From Rhynchopus euleeides (Eukaryota > Euglenozoa > Diplonemea > Diplonemida > Diplonemidae): a stretch of 64,000 bases of DNA. The DNA is taken from positions 1,736,001-1,800,000 of the forward strand of contig OY723273.1 in assembly GCA_963210315.1 (NCBI GenBank), in the 5' to 3' direction. Position 1 is the stretch's first letter, and every line of letters starts with the position of its first letter. Below the pieces are notes generated by a model. That model did not search any database, was not told the origin of the DNA, and saw only the letters and a list, made by a program, of their open reading frames with translations. The translations under genes and the position numbers were made by a program. Shown in pieces: positions 43,947-54,975 of this stretch.

Positions 43947-44339
43947 GTCGATCCCAGGGGATAAGATAGGTCTGGTTTTCCGGTTTTCAAAACCAGGGTT
44001 TCCCGGTTTCCGGTTTTCTGGAAAAAAAAAGGCCGATCTGGTGCCCCTGATTTACCCCTTTTTCACTACGCACAAACTACGCAATCTGGGGGGGGGTCTC
44101 GCTTTTTGGTCCCCCCCCAGTTTTTTTTGGTCCCCCTTTCTGTGTGGCTACTGAGACAGGACTGGAGGCACTGCGCTGACCGAGCAAAAAATTATTGCCA
44201 GAACTCACTATACACCGTACGAAAGAACGCACGACATGTGGGGCGGGACTCCAGAAACACCTGGGCAAGGTTGCCCCATGCCCAGAAACACCTGAGAAGG
44301 AAGTGAGTTCCAGGAGCCGCGTAGAACACCCTCGAGATT

Positions 44340-44657
44340 GTGAATGATGATACGATCACAGCCTTCAGGGCGATGCGAGGTGCCACCCTGAAGGTGGCCC
44401 TTGACATCAAGGAGAGCGTCGGCCGAGGGGTCGACGAAAAGCTGAAGAAGGCGCTACTGGCACTGGATCCCGCGGGGTATACGGAGGTCACCGCCACACA
44501 GGCAACCTCCGCTGACAACGTCCAGGAGACGTTATCCGAGGGGATCACAACGGCACTAGAGATCTGTGTCACGGGATCCAGGCGCCCACTCTCCCTCGAC
44601 GGTCTGGGGATTGTTGTTGGGTATGGTGTCGTTTCCTGCAGCTGCAAAAAAGCGTAG
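44340..44657 (+). CDS. Hypothetical frame inside hAT element I
   Basis: 105 codons from ATG 44340. The segment MRGATLKVALDIKESVGRGV, then DEKLKKALLALDPAGYTEV, looks protein-like and helical. I recognise no family. The frame may extend further upstream without a start. It is probably a fragment of cargo or of a captured gene. Confidence 0.35.
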   Translation: MNDDTITAFRAMRGATLKVALDIKESVGRGVDEKLKKALLALDPAGYTEVTATQATSADNVQETLSEGITTALEICVTGSRRPLSLDGLGIVVGYGVVSCSCKKA

Positions 44658-44679
44658 CAACTGTGCTTCCTTCTTCCTT

Positions 44680-44780
44680 AATGATGCGTTGACGCTTCCA
44701 CCCGGAGGAGCTGAAGCAGGCACCGCTTAATGATGCGTTGATGCTTCCACCCGACGAGCTGAAGCAGGCACCGCGCCAAA
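44680..44780 (+). repeat. Duplicated segment with DIRS core motif
   Basis: Two adjacent copies (about 48 bp apart) of TGATGCGTTGA.GCTTCCACCC followed by GAGCTGAAGCAGGCACCGC. The first contains the GCGTTGACGC core of the DIRS A/B junction. Confidence 0.7.
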
Positions 44781-45204
44781 GGGCACCCCCAAAGAGACCT
44801 GCAAAGACTGCGTCGAAACCCGCACCGAAGGCTGCCAGCGCTGCAGCACCTGAAGAACCTGCAGCACCTGCAGCACCTGAAGCGCCTGCACCCTCACTGA
44901 CCCCGGAACAGCAAGAACTCCTTGAGTTTGGGGTCCCGGCATAGAGACAGAGAATGGCTGAGTAAATCAAAAAATGAGACCCCCCCCCCCCCCCTTTTCA
45001 CTACGCACAAACTACGCAATATGGGGTCGTCAGGGGCACCACGATCGGATTTTCGCCGGTTTTTGGGGAACCTTTGTGACAGTCAACCAGTGGGACCATT
45101 AGCCAAAAAAATATGGAAAGTGACCCCATCGTGATCCGCACGGAGCTCAAACAGTCAAAAGAAAGCAGAGAAGCGGAGAAAAGGAGCCCAGCGGGACCCG
45201 GTGG

Positions 45205-45573
45205 GTGGTGATGTCCTCGTCATGCAGGTCTTCTAGCTTGATCATTCCGACCGCACCGTACTCCTTCTGGGCGGCTTGCCGAGCGCATGCACTCAATCTC
45301 GTTGCGGTGCACACTGCCAAGGACCACCCTGTCATCCACGCAAGCTACGACCTTGTCTCGAGCACGTTTGCCTTGCTGGGGATGGCACATGCAAACTCCG
45401 ATGTTTTCGGGAGTGCATGTCCGCTTTGGAGAGGATCGACGGATTCGGGTTCTGGCGGGACCGCGATTTGTGCAGTGTTGGAGACACCCGCTGGTGTTCG
45501 CATGAGCGCACGTTGTGCGCATCGTCTGACTGACTGCCTCAAGGGGGTGGTCATGCAACAAGCTCGACCATGA
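45205..45573 (+). pseudogene. hAT transposase remnant
   Basis: The plus strand reads FWAACRAHALNLVAVHTAKD, matching the conserved C-x-AH-x-LNL block of hAT transposases, then a helical stretch. In another frame, downstream at about 45480, GDTRWCSHERTL recalls the conserved TRW motif. The two motifs are in different frames, so the gene is broken by at least one frameshift. This fits the hAT termini and 8-bp duplication around it. Confidence 0.65.
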
Positions 45574-45886
45574 AGGTAGTTGCCCTTCGTGAGGCATACC
45601 AGCAGAGCAGCACCCTCAGGGGGGTTTGTCCTGATGCGGGAGGTGATGCGAAGCCGCGCTCCGTCAGTACGTGGACGCATTGAAAGCTCAGTTCCGTCCC
45701 TTCGGGGAGCTGCGTGGAGCAACACGCCACTGCTGTTCGGCAGAGCCTGGTCCAGCCGTGTTGGGTGTGATTCTGAGAGGGTTTGCGCGGGTCGCGCGCG
45801 CCGAAGGCGCGCGCGAAAAATTTCAAAACCAGAAAAACCGGAAAACGGCGCCAGAAAAAAAGTCTATCTTATACCCTGGTCGATCC

Positions 45887-48034
45887 CTAAATCAAAAAAA
45901 AATGCCCCCGACAACTGGCGTGATGGTGGGATCCTGGCACAAACCTGGCACAGAACCCCCCCCCTGTGGTCACGCTGTCTCTCCCACTCTGTAACATCAT
46001 TGCCCTTCGGGGCATCGCTGTACATCACGGCCGCCATGCCGTCGGTTGTCAAAAAGATGATGGTGGCAAATGGCAAAGGGGATGGGGGGGCGGGGTGTGG
46101 TGTCCACAAAGAGTGGGGCCTGCCTGCGCTTCATTCCACTCCGTGCGTACTCCTCAGTGCGCCTGTTCCTGTGTGATGTGTGACTGAACCTGAAGAAAGA
46201 AGGTATTGCTGTGTTTGCCTGTTGAGTCACATGCCGATAATACGTATCCTCACCTCCCCTCCCAGGTGCACTTGCATGCCGAGCGAAAGCGAGGAGAGGG
46301 AACTTTTTGTGGGTGCCAGCTGGGTGACTCCACATGCCAATGGGCTTACCACCCCATCTCCTCCTCCACCCCCCTCGTTTTCCGATTGAATTGACGTTGA
46401 ATACCCAACTCGGTTTCGGCCCTCCGGGAAACCGATCAGAAAGAACCCCGTTCCACACCCCCATCCCCGTTCACCCTATTCGAGCGCAGCATGCGATCCC
46501 CCATCTCTTTGAGGGTTCTCGGCATAATCACCACCCACCCGCCCTCCCCTGCATCACCTCTCTGTGCCAGACAGGGTGCTTATCCGGCACGTCGTTTATT
46601 TTCCTTCACATCCCACAGAGAACCGAGGCTACCCTCCCCACCTCCATTGAACACCCAGCGATGGGGGCTTGTGACTTGAGTCGAACCTTTGACAAGGTCG
46701 GCAGCGCAACGAGGGAGGGGCCCGGCGAGTGCGATCAAAGTGGGTTTGTAGAGTGTGTTGAGTTGCGAGGTGCTGTGCAGTGCAGATCGCGTCAGAGCAG
46801 GTTCAGGTTGCTCCGTGTGTTCTGCACTGCGACAGCATGATAACGAAATTGCCTCGTGGCGTCTAGCTGGGATATTTTTTTTGAGAGTTGTGCAACAACG
46901 CAGGAAACTGTGCCAGTGCAGATCCTTGCAGAACATCACCACGCTTCATGACAGGCGCGTGGGGTGTTCTCGCGATCGACGAATACCCTTCGGCTCTTCT
47001 CTTTGTTTCCCTTTCAGATTTGCACTAATACACAGTTTTTTCAATAACAACATCATCATCGCACGAATCATATCTGTGGAGGTGTGTTGTGTGAGAGGCA
47101 AGACTCATGGCACTGTGTGTCGTCATCACCGCCTTAAAATTTGGCCATCACAACACACATGCGCATGCAAACCAGTTCGGAGAGACAGTCCGAAGTCATA
47201 TAAATATGGACCTTCAGACCCACCTCAGCATTCTTTTGTTCTGTTGACACCCACTTCCCCCCTTCCCCCCAGAGGCCACGCTCGGTGCGTCCGACACTAA
47301 ACTAAAAGGATTAGCTTGTGTGTGTGTGCGGGTATCCTCATCCACGAATTGCGGGGATATCCACACCTAAATCATACGAGGGGAGAGAGTGTTAGCAGGG
47401 AGAGGACGCCTCGGCAACATTTTTTTAAAGGGCTTCTTGACATAGCTGCCCCCCCCCCCCCCTCCAGTGCCCCACCCCAGGCATACCATTCGGGATATTG
47501 TTAAGACTTCGCGTGGCGCACACATCCACACACATGTTAACTATTTCTTTTGTTCAGCGTTCGAAGAACACCAACTGTTGTTGATCCCCCTTCTCTCTCT
47601 TGATCCGCCTGGTTGCATTGCGTTTTTTTGGAGGTTTTCATGACGGTGCCGAAGACGGTGCATTTTTTGGCGCATTTTTTTTCCCTCCTCCACTATCGGA
47701 GATGGAAAAATTGCCCAATTTTGCTCGTCACTAAACTTGCCGAAAGCCAAGACCCCCTTAGTGTACATTGCACCGAGCGAACCATGTTGCCTCCACTGTG
47801 CGGTGTCTCCAGAAGGGGATGTCCGGTCGCAGAAGAAAAACGAAAAAGACAACCACACAGGCCGCAAACTGTACGAAGGCTAAAGGGCGCACGTCTAAGG
47901 TGTCATTTGGGGAGGGGGGATGGGTATGGCTTTTGGTCCACCCGACGTGTTCTCCCCGCCCCCCCCCCTCTTCTTGACTTCCTGATTGATCAAAAAGCAA
48001 TCAAGCAGGGCTTCGTCTTGAACTTTTTAAACCC
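45887..48034. other. Intergenic DNA
   Basis: No supported gene. C run at about 47450-47464. The stretch ending CCGAAAGCCAAGACCCCC at about 47757 resembles a K-family right end without a clear partner. Confidence 0.45.
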
Positions 48035-48739
48035 TACACGGTGGCCTGGTCAGCTGACTGACCAGGTTTTGACCAGGTCCAAATCTGACCAGGTCATGAC
48101 CAAATCTGACCTGGTCATGACCAGGTATGACCTGGTCATGACCAGGTCATTTTCACCCATTTTAACCGGGGGGAACATGTTGAGTGGCCAAGCAGGGGGA
48201 ACAATTCGCATATTCCGGACTCTCTCCGGCCGTTGTGGAAAGTATGGGTCAAAAGGGTTCAACCATACCCCGAGTCGAGAAAGAAGTCGAAGCTTGAATC
48301 ATGTTGGACACAAGGGGAAAATGGTCAAAATTGGCCCAAAATTACCAAAAAAAATGAGGCCCCCTGCCCAGGTTCCCTGCCCACCTGGACGCACTCAAGT
48401 GCCTCACACCGGGTCCCTCCCCCTGGTGGTATCCCAAAAAAGTGTCGAGGAGGTCTGCATCATCCCAGGCCACGCAGAAGGCGTCGAAGGGCCGCCAAGG
48501 GTGGTGTGGAGGAGAAGGACGCAGGGCCCAACACCCTGCTCTCCTTCGTCAAGCTTTACATTGAAAAGCGGAAGGGCGGCGAGCTGTTTCACAGCAGCCT
48601 CGCGGCGCTGTTTGAAAAGCCATCGCACCACCCACTGACAAGGAGTGGGGCAGGAAGCTGACACAGAGTGAAGAGGCCGACAAGAACAAGGCCAAGACAC
48701 TGCCCGCAGTCTACTCCATGCGTGTCTCTGGCAACACGC

Positions 48740-49264
48740 GTCGGAGGCGGCATGAAGCGCCTCACGAGCGCCGACAAGAACTCGTCCGAGTACGAGGTGC
48801 TGACGGAAGCGGGGTGCTCGGATGAGGTGCTGGGAACCGATATGAAGAGGCTGCCCACCGCTCAGAGCGCGGTGGGCAGTACTTCTTCGAAGGCAGCTGA
48901 TAAACAACTGATCCCGAACGACGGATCGGTCATGACTGTCACGGTCATGAGGGACCTGCCCTACAAGAGCGAGGTTCCGAATGGTCTGCACGCCCGAACG
49001 TTCATTGTGGCGGTGGGGGCAACGCCACAGGCAACGCAGGGGCAGGGTGTCGTGACCATCGACATCCAGTTGGTGAACGCGGCGATGAGGCAGGCGGTGG
49101 TGACAAAGAAGCCCGACCAGTGGGCGTGCCTCAACGTCGCCGTGAGTGACAACGACAAGGATGCTGACCCCGCTGGACCCGCTGGACCCGAGCATCCCGA
49201 TGCAAGCGAGGACGAGGAGGACGAGAGTCCCATCGGCAGTGCCGTAACGGTTGACCACATCTGA
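48740..49264 (+). pseudogene. Hypothetical coding remnant in element J
   Basis: A plus-strand frame of about 170 codons with protein-like content (SSEYEVLTEAGCSDEVLGTD; FIVAVGATPQATQGQGVVTI) and an acidic tail (DASEDEEDESPIGSAVTVDH) ending TGA at 49264. Similar coding-like sequence lies upstream in other frames from about 48530 (SFVKLYIEKRKGGELFHSSL), so the original gene appears shifted at least twice. I recognise no family. It is probably captured cargo. Confidence 0.45.
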
Positions 49265-49281
49265 TTGTGACACTTTTCAAA

Positions 49282-49390
49282 GGGGGTCTTCGCTACGGGG
49301 TGATCGTCAGTGCATTTTGGTGCCTTTCCTGTTGAATTGGCTGAAAACTGACGAAGATTGACGAAGGATAACGACTCAGCGAAGACCCCC
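49282..49390. mobile_element. Small K-family MITE, copy 3
   Basis: 109 bp, flanked by AAA (49279-49281, 49391-49393). Termini GGGGGTCTTCGCTACG and CAGCGAAGACCCCC. It inserted just after the stop codon of the remnant frame inside element J. Confidence 0.88.
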
Positions 49391-49431
49391 AAAGAGCGTA
49401 AAAGAATGGAGAAGGGAGTACCCTGCCTTGA

Positions 49432-49926
49432 ATGCCTCAGGACCCTCAGGATCCTCAGAACTGCCACCTATTTGCTCTCTCCGACGAAGCGTTCGAGAGG
49501 GAGAATGGGGAGAGGAAATTGCGGGCCAGGACAACATCTGCTCGTTTCCGGGAGAGGGACCTGATGGTGTTCGAGCTGGCAACCTATGCCCCCGCGCCAG
49601 TTTCGGCAACGACCCCGCAAGAATTTTCGTGTACCCTTTTGCAATACAATGTCATATCGTTGTGCGGGAAGTGCATGACAGCGGGTCCCGTATGGATGAA
49701 AAACTTCGATTCGTTTCGGCACCGTCTCAGGACTCTCGGTAGCAGTCGGGTAACCCCTGTCGGCCCGATCGATTCGCTCGGCAAGTGTTCCGATGGCTGG
49801 TTACTGACTGGCGATGCTGCCTGCAACACGCGGTGGTCTCCGTATTTGCCTCTGCGACAAGCAGCCGCCAATCCACACCCAGGATGCGAAGGACGGCGTG
49901 TTAGGCAAGGCAGCACTGGCCTGTGA
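49432..49926 (+). CDS. Hypothetical frame in element J
   Basis: 164 codons. The first 90 look protein-like (NCHLFALSDEAFERENGERK, RERDLMVFELATYAPAPVSA, TCTLLQYNV-type continuation) and the end is less so. No family recognised. It is probably transposon cargo. Confidence 0.35.
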   Translation: MPQDPQDPQNCHLFALSDEAFERENGERKLRARTTSARFRERDLMVFELATYAPAPVSATTPQEFSCTLLQYNVISLCGKCMTAGPVWMKNFDSFRHRLRTLGSSRVTPVGPIDSLGKCSDGWLLTGDAACNTRWSPYLPLRQAAANPHPGCEGRRVRQGSTGL

Positions 49927-50380
49927 AGCCGACGACGACAACGAAGATCCCGAAGAAGAGGAAGAAGGAGAAGAATGTGAAGAAGCGGAAGAAGGCAGAA
50001 AGCTGCTGATCATGAAGTTTCGTCGCCGACCCCACCCTCCCCTCCCCCGCCACCCCCCTGCACTGCAGCATATTTTATTGGTAATTTTGGGCCAATTTTG
50101 ACCATTTTCCCCTTGTGTCCAACATGATTCAAGCTTCGACTTCTTTCTCGACTCGGGGTATGGTTGAACCCTTTTGACCCATACTTTCCACAACGGCCGG
50201 AGAGAGTCCGGAATATGCGAATTGTTCCCCCTGCTTGGCCACTCAACATGTTCCCCCCGGTTAAAATGGGTGAAAATGACCTGGTCATGACCAGGTCATA
50301 CCTGGTCAATGACCAGGTATGACCTGGTCAAGATTTGACCAGGTTTTGACCTGGTCAGGGTCTGACCAGGCCACCGTGTA

Positions 50381-52440
50381 ATAACCCCGCTCCCCCCCCC
50401 CCCCACACACACACACACAGTTAGCCTTTTCTTCTACCTCGCTACTCTCCCCCCCCCCCTCCCATTCGCTTCCCCCAGGTACCCCTTCTGGGTGTGCATA
50501 AACAACGAGGCTAAACCACCACCAGTCGTGATTCCCCCTCCCCACCCCCCCTCCCCCTCCCTTGGTCGTCGATACCACTCAAAACACCCCCTGTTGTGGT
50601 TATAACTCTGGGCGCCACTGGCTTTTGTTTTTTGAGCGGTTTTGGGTGTGGCCTCATCTGGTTTTTCGCCAATTTTATGGGTTTCTTCTGGTCACAACAC
50701 ATATACACACACACACACACCGCCCCAACACCGCCAAAAAGAACTCAGGGCCAAAATCAGGTGCCGTGATCATATAAAAGAAAAGAGGGGGGTCGTGTCT
50801 TGAACTTACCGAAACCCTTCCCCACCCCACCCCATCTCGCCCCACCCCCACCATCTTTGTTGTGATACATTACGCCAGCCCGTGCATCTCCCTCCCCCAC
50901 CCCCCCCACACCCCACCCCCCAACACCATCCTGTTGGCATCAACAGCCGAAACAATGTGAGGTTATTGCGAATGGAGGGAGCGGAGGCTCCCTTTCTGTC
51001 AACCCCCCCCCCCCTTCTGCAACCGCCGCTCTTGTTGTTTTGCCTTGCCATTCTCTGATAGAGCCGATTGCCTGCACATCGCAGGGCACGGTGGTGGCAC
51101 AGGCTGGCAGTGCGGTTGGCGTGTTTGCTCTCAGGAGGGGGGGGGAAGGGAATACCACCTGAGTTCGCTCGATGCGACCTTCAGCAACAAAGCAACGAAC
51201 GATTGTTCATGCGTGTGTCGGCAACGCTTGGCGCGGCGGGGGGTACCGGGTTGACAGACTTTCACATGGCATTTGGCCAAAAGTCTGCTTCTGGGTCGTG
51301 ATGCCGTTTTGCCTGCACTGACCTTCACACGCGTGCCTTTCTGACACCCTCCACTCGATCCCACCACCACCCACAGCGGTTTCATTGATTTAAGAAACAA
51401 CGGGTGCGGGTGTGGGACGTTCAACTTATCCAGAGAGGCTGAGGCGTTTGCCCAGCATAGTTCTCTCGGGAAACACATTCGAATTCTGTTCTGTAGTGGG
51501 GGGGCTGCCTGCTGTGTGATCATGTGTGTGCAGGATGCGGCGTTGATGTGTTGGGTTTTCTGGCCTCCTTCTCGCTTGGCCTGTCCCGGCTTCCCCTCAC
51601 AGCGGGCCTGTTTTTCTGTAAAAAAAAGGGCATCTATTGACAGCGCGCTTATGGACCTCCGTTATGCACAAACAAATCGCAGTTCGGTTTCAGGATCGAT
51701 CTTTCCTTCGGTATATTTCTTCAGCCATTGTCATCATGCCTTCAGTGCAGTCGAATATACGCCACGCGTTGTGTCAGTTGGATGCCTGTTCTCTTGTCAG
51801 TTGTATCGATCCCGCTGCCCAACCCCCTCGCCTCACTCAGCAGCAGCCATTTGCACTCAGCTCCGCACCCAGGAAACCCAAACAAACGATCGGCACGAGT
51901 TGCGCGAATACTATCCGCTGGCTGATCGAGTCTCGCTCGTGACTGGCGCCACCAGATATTATGGAACATTCAAGAATGAAAATAATTGAAGAAGCCCAAA
52001 AACGACACCTCTCAAAAGGGGCAGGCGGGTGCAGAGCAGAGAGGACAGTCTCAGTTCTGCAGTGTCCCATATCTCGTCCGTCCGTGAACCCTGCATGGTG
52101 CCAGCTTCTCGTCTCAGGTGCCATATTGCAGCAACGCCTTCCACCCGATCTTGCAGCTTGCATGCATGACAGTCACTTTATCAAAATCAATTAACCAGCG
52201 CCAGCCCCCCTGCATTTGGAAGCAATGCTTGAAAGGGGAAGAAACAAATGGGCATCTTTGGCCACATAGAACGTGGCGAAAGATACGGAATAATCAGAAC
52301 GAAACTCACATCGAAAAACCAAATTGGAAATCACTCTTGTGACCAGGAGACTTGATGAAGGGATTTGAGGGTAAACGCGGCTAATAAACCGGGGATTTTT
52401 TTTCGGAATTCCCGGGAAAACGAACTAAAAACACCTCACC
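50381..52440. other. Intergenic DNA
   Basis: C- and CA-rich tracts near 50390-50420, 50445-50460, 50700-50722 and 51006-51014. Frames here do not resemble known proteins. Confidence 0.45.
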
Positions 52441-52461
52441 CGCCCCCCCCCCCCCCCCCTA

Positions 52462-53028
52462 GGGCTAAGTTGGCATGATACGCGTTTCAGAGCACCTTTT
52501 TGGCGGGGGCGATACGTGATACGTATCCGATACGGCAACGGCACTGATACGGCAGGCGTTGCCCCCAAGCCCCTTTCTAGACACATATCCGATACGGCGT
52601 CCGGATAAGGTGTTCAGTGGTCTCGTGCCTGGTCAGGCAGGTAGGGCAGCTGCCTATTAATTTCAGTCCGAAACCTTGGTAGGGCAGGCCTGACCAGCCT
52701 GCCCTACCAGAATATTATTTCTGATCTGCCCCCGCCCCCCTGGCCCCACTGGGGCCCAGGGAGCAGGGCGATTCCGAACTATTGTCCCAATGACCCACTG
52801 AATTTGGTCAGGTGCTTGACTGAAGTCAGCCTGATAACATATGTTCACTACCGTGGCCTCCGGCGGCTGGGGGGCTCCGCCCCCCAGACCCCCTGAAACG
52901 CAATCTGCTGCCTCGTGGGTATGGGGACCAAAAACACTGACCCATTCAGTGATACGCGAGACGCGAATTGTGATACGTGATACGTATCTGATACGCGATA
53001 CGTATCACGTATCACGCCAACTTAGCCC
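52462..53028. mobile_element. TA-flanked element E
   Basis: 567 bp, TA at 52460-52461 and 53029-53030. Termini GGGCTAAGTTGGC and GCCAACTTAGCCC. Subterminal arrays of GATACGTATC-type palindromes occur at both ends. It carries a family M GC-hairpin (52841-52897). Its right TA is the left TA of element F. Confidence 0.85.
52841..52897 (+). repeat. GC-hairpin repeat family M, in element E
   Basis: Nearly identical to the copy at 12745-12802, which lies inside an unrelated hAT MITE. Confidence 0.85.
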
Positions 53029-53030
53029 TA

Positions 53031-54565
53031 GGGGGGGTCGAAAGCCCCGTTTTTTTGTCCCAAGATGGTGTTTTTCGACATAGCAGCCGCGGCCCTCTAT
53101 TTGACCTTCTGACCCCCCAGAACCCACCATACCCCGGTTTTTGGGCCCTAGGAGTCCGATTTTCGGGCTCCCGAGCCCCGGAAAGTCGATTTTTGATGAT
53201 GTCAATTTTTCCGTTCCCTATACTGCACCTCCGGGTCATGGCACGGACGCCTGCCACGGGCAGATAGTAAAACACTCTCATCCTGGGACGTCCGAGCGCA
53301 CACCATCCTGCGGCTGTGATTTTCTGATGCAACCGCTCATCCGCGCCACAAACAACGTCGTATCCCAACGATTCGGACAGTGAGAAGATGCCATCGAATA
53401 CTGCCATCTGACACAGTCGTTGGGTGGCCTGCTATTGAACTCGGAGCTGCCAGGAACAGGGAGGATGTCATCATAGCCGACAGTGATGCATTAGTGTTGA
53501 TGCCCTCATGAGAATGCTCTCTTAGAATGCAAGGCAGGTAAACTGTCCCGACTAAACACTTGCCACTGCTGCCGTTATCTGCGAAGCATTTCTCCTGTGG
53601 ATGCAGACAGTCAAGGGAGGTGGAAGAGCGCAGCGAGTACCCAGCTGCAACGCAGAGCCCGAGCTTATCATCAAGGTTCTCTTCTGGCGCTCAAGACCAG
53701 GGTCCTGTGGGACCTGGTCTCAGAACAGTGTCCGGGTATTTATGCTGCACGCGCCTTATGTAAATGACGAGTGCGCGGAACTGGCTAAAGACGCTGCGAA
53801 GGATATGCTCGGGACATTCAAGCGTCCTCCGTACGCTGAGGCGAGGAAGGGGATCAAGGAATCACACAGTGCAACTCTCGCAACAACCATTTCACAGAAG
53901 AAGTGCGCGGGCTTCGAATGCACGTCCTGAATAATCAGAAAGTCATTGCACGCCCTGCTCAGCAAGCCATGAGCAAGTCGTGAGGGTTGGTTCGCAAACC
54001 CCCCTCCCGACAGAGGAGACCTTTCAACTTACAAAGAGTTCGTTGGCCAGACCAGCATCTCAGTGTCGGAGCAGTGGCCAGTTGTGCCGCCTGTCCCTTG
54101 CAGCCAAGCACCGCACACTGTGCAAGTTGATGACGGTTCCCACTCTGCATCAGTATGCATCTTTGCATGATCTGGCAGTGTATACAGAGAAGGAGATGGT
54201 GGCTGCCCGCATTCAACAGTTTGGTGCGACGCTGGAGTGGGAAGAGGGTCGAAAGATGCAGGATTGGCACCTATGGAGGGTCTTGAGGACGCAGGGGAGG
54301 AAGGGGTGGAGGAGGTCGAGAAAGTGGGCCTGCACATGGGCTGATAGTGGACTGGCGAACCCGTGCGTGACCCTGAGGTGCAGTATAGGGAACAAAATTT
54401 TGACATCATCAAAAATCGACTTTCCGGGGCTCGGGAGCCCGAAAATCGGACTCCTAGGGCCCAAAAACCGGGGTATGGTGGGTTCTGGGGGGTCAGAAGG
54501 TCAAATAGAGGGCCGCGGCTGCTATGTCGAAAAACCCCATTTTGGGACAGGCTTTCGACCCGCCC
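53031..54565. mobile_element. TA-flanked element F
   Basis: 1,535 bp, TA at 53029-53030 and 54566-54567. Termini GGGGGGGTCGAAAGCC and GGCTTTCGACCCGCCC. The inverted arms run about 190 bp (CATAGCAGCCGCGGCCCTCT, GGGCTCCCGAGCCCCGGAAA). Coding debris at about 53560-53930 and 53980-54300 includes a block shared with element B. No intact transposase. Confidence 0.85.
53560..53930 (+). pseudogene. Transposase-like debris in element F
   Basis: Frames here (AKHFSCGCRQSREVEERSEY; LYM-type then YVNDECAELAKDAAKDMLGT) are protein-like but short and in different frames. The first part aligns with the minus strand of element B near 13480-13650. Confidence 0.4.
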
Positions 54566-54567
54566 TA

Positions 54568-54975
54568 CCCCCCCCCCTCCCTCCCCCCCAAGCTCCCTCT
54601 CCTCTCAAACAGGTAGAACCGTGATGCATGGGGGGAAAAGGTGAAGCCTCCACTTCATTTTTTCAGAAATAACGGCACGGCTCACTCACTAGGGCCCAGG
54701 GAGCAGGGAACTACCCGCCCCTGGACCCTCCTCACTATTCCCCTACCACGGAGCGCAGAAGCATCCAAAATAATATGGAAAATCACCACGTGTTGGTATT
54801 GTCTATGCTACACAACACGTTTTCAAGAAGGAAACGGAACCCGGTAATCGATTTGCTTGGGGCGTGTGTGTCCGTGGCACACGCACGCACAAAGCCCGCA
54901 CCCCCCTTCTCCCCCCCATTGCGTTTTCTTTTTCACCGAGAAAAAAAACTGTTAAATTAAACCTCAAATCACACC
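54568..54975. other. Intergenic DNA
   Basis: No gene seen; C/T-rich at 54568-54600. Confidence 0.4.

Larger units (their letters stand above)
43955..45878. mobile_element. Decayed hAT transposon I
   Basis: Flanked by a perfect 8-bp duplication GTCGATCC (43947-43954, 45879-45886). Termini CAGGGGATAAGATAG and CTATCTTATACCCTG. Inside, GGGGGGTCTC (about 44093) and GAGACCCCCC (about 44980) face each other. Each is flanked by a copy of TTTTCACTACGCACAAACTA, which suggests a further nested insertion. Transposase remnants lie at 45205-45573. Confidence 0.9.
48037..50378. mobile_element. CACGG-terminal element J with about 320-bp inverted repeats
   Basis: Flanked by TA (48035-48036, 50379-50380). 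It begins CACGGTGGCCTGGTCAG and ends with the complement CTGACCAGGCCACCGTG. The arms (48037 to about 48353, about 50080-50378) are long, well-matched inverted repeats. Their outer 130 bp is an array of GACCTGGTCATGACCAGGTC palindromes. The first eight bases equal those of element L. The cargo includes two hypothetical frames and MITE K3. Confidence 0.85.
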
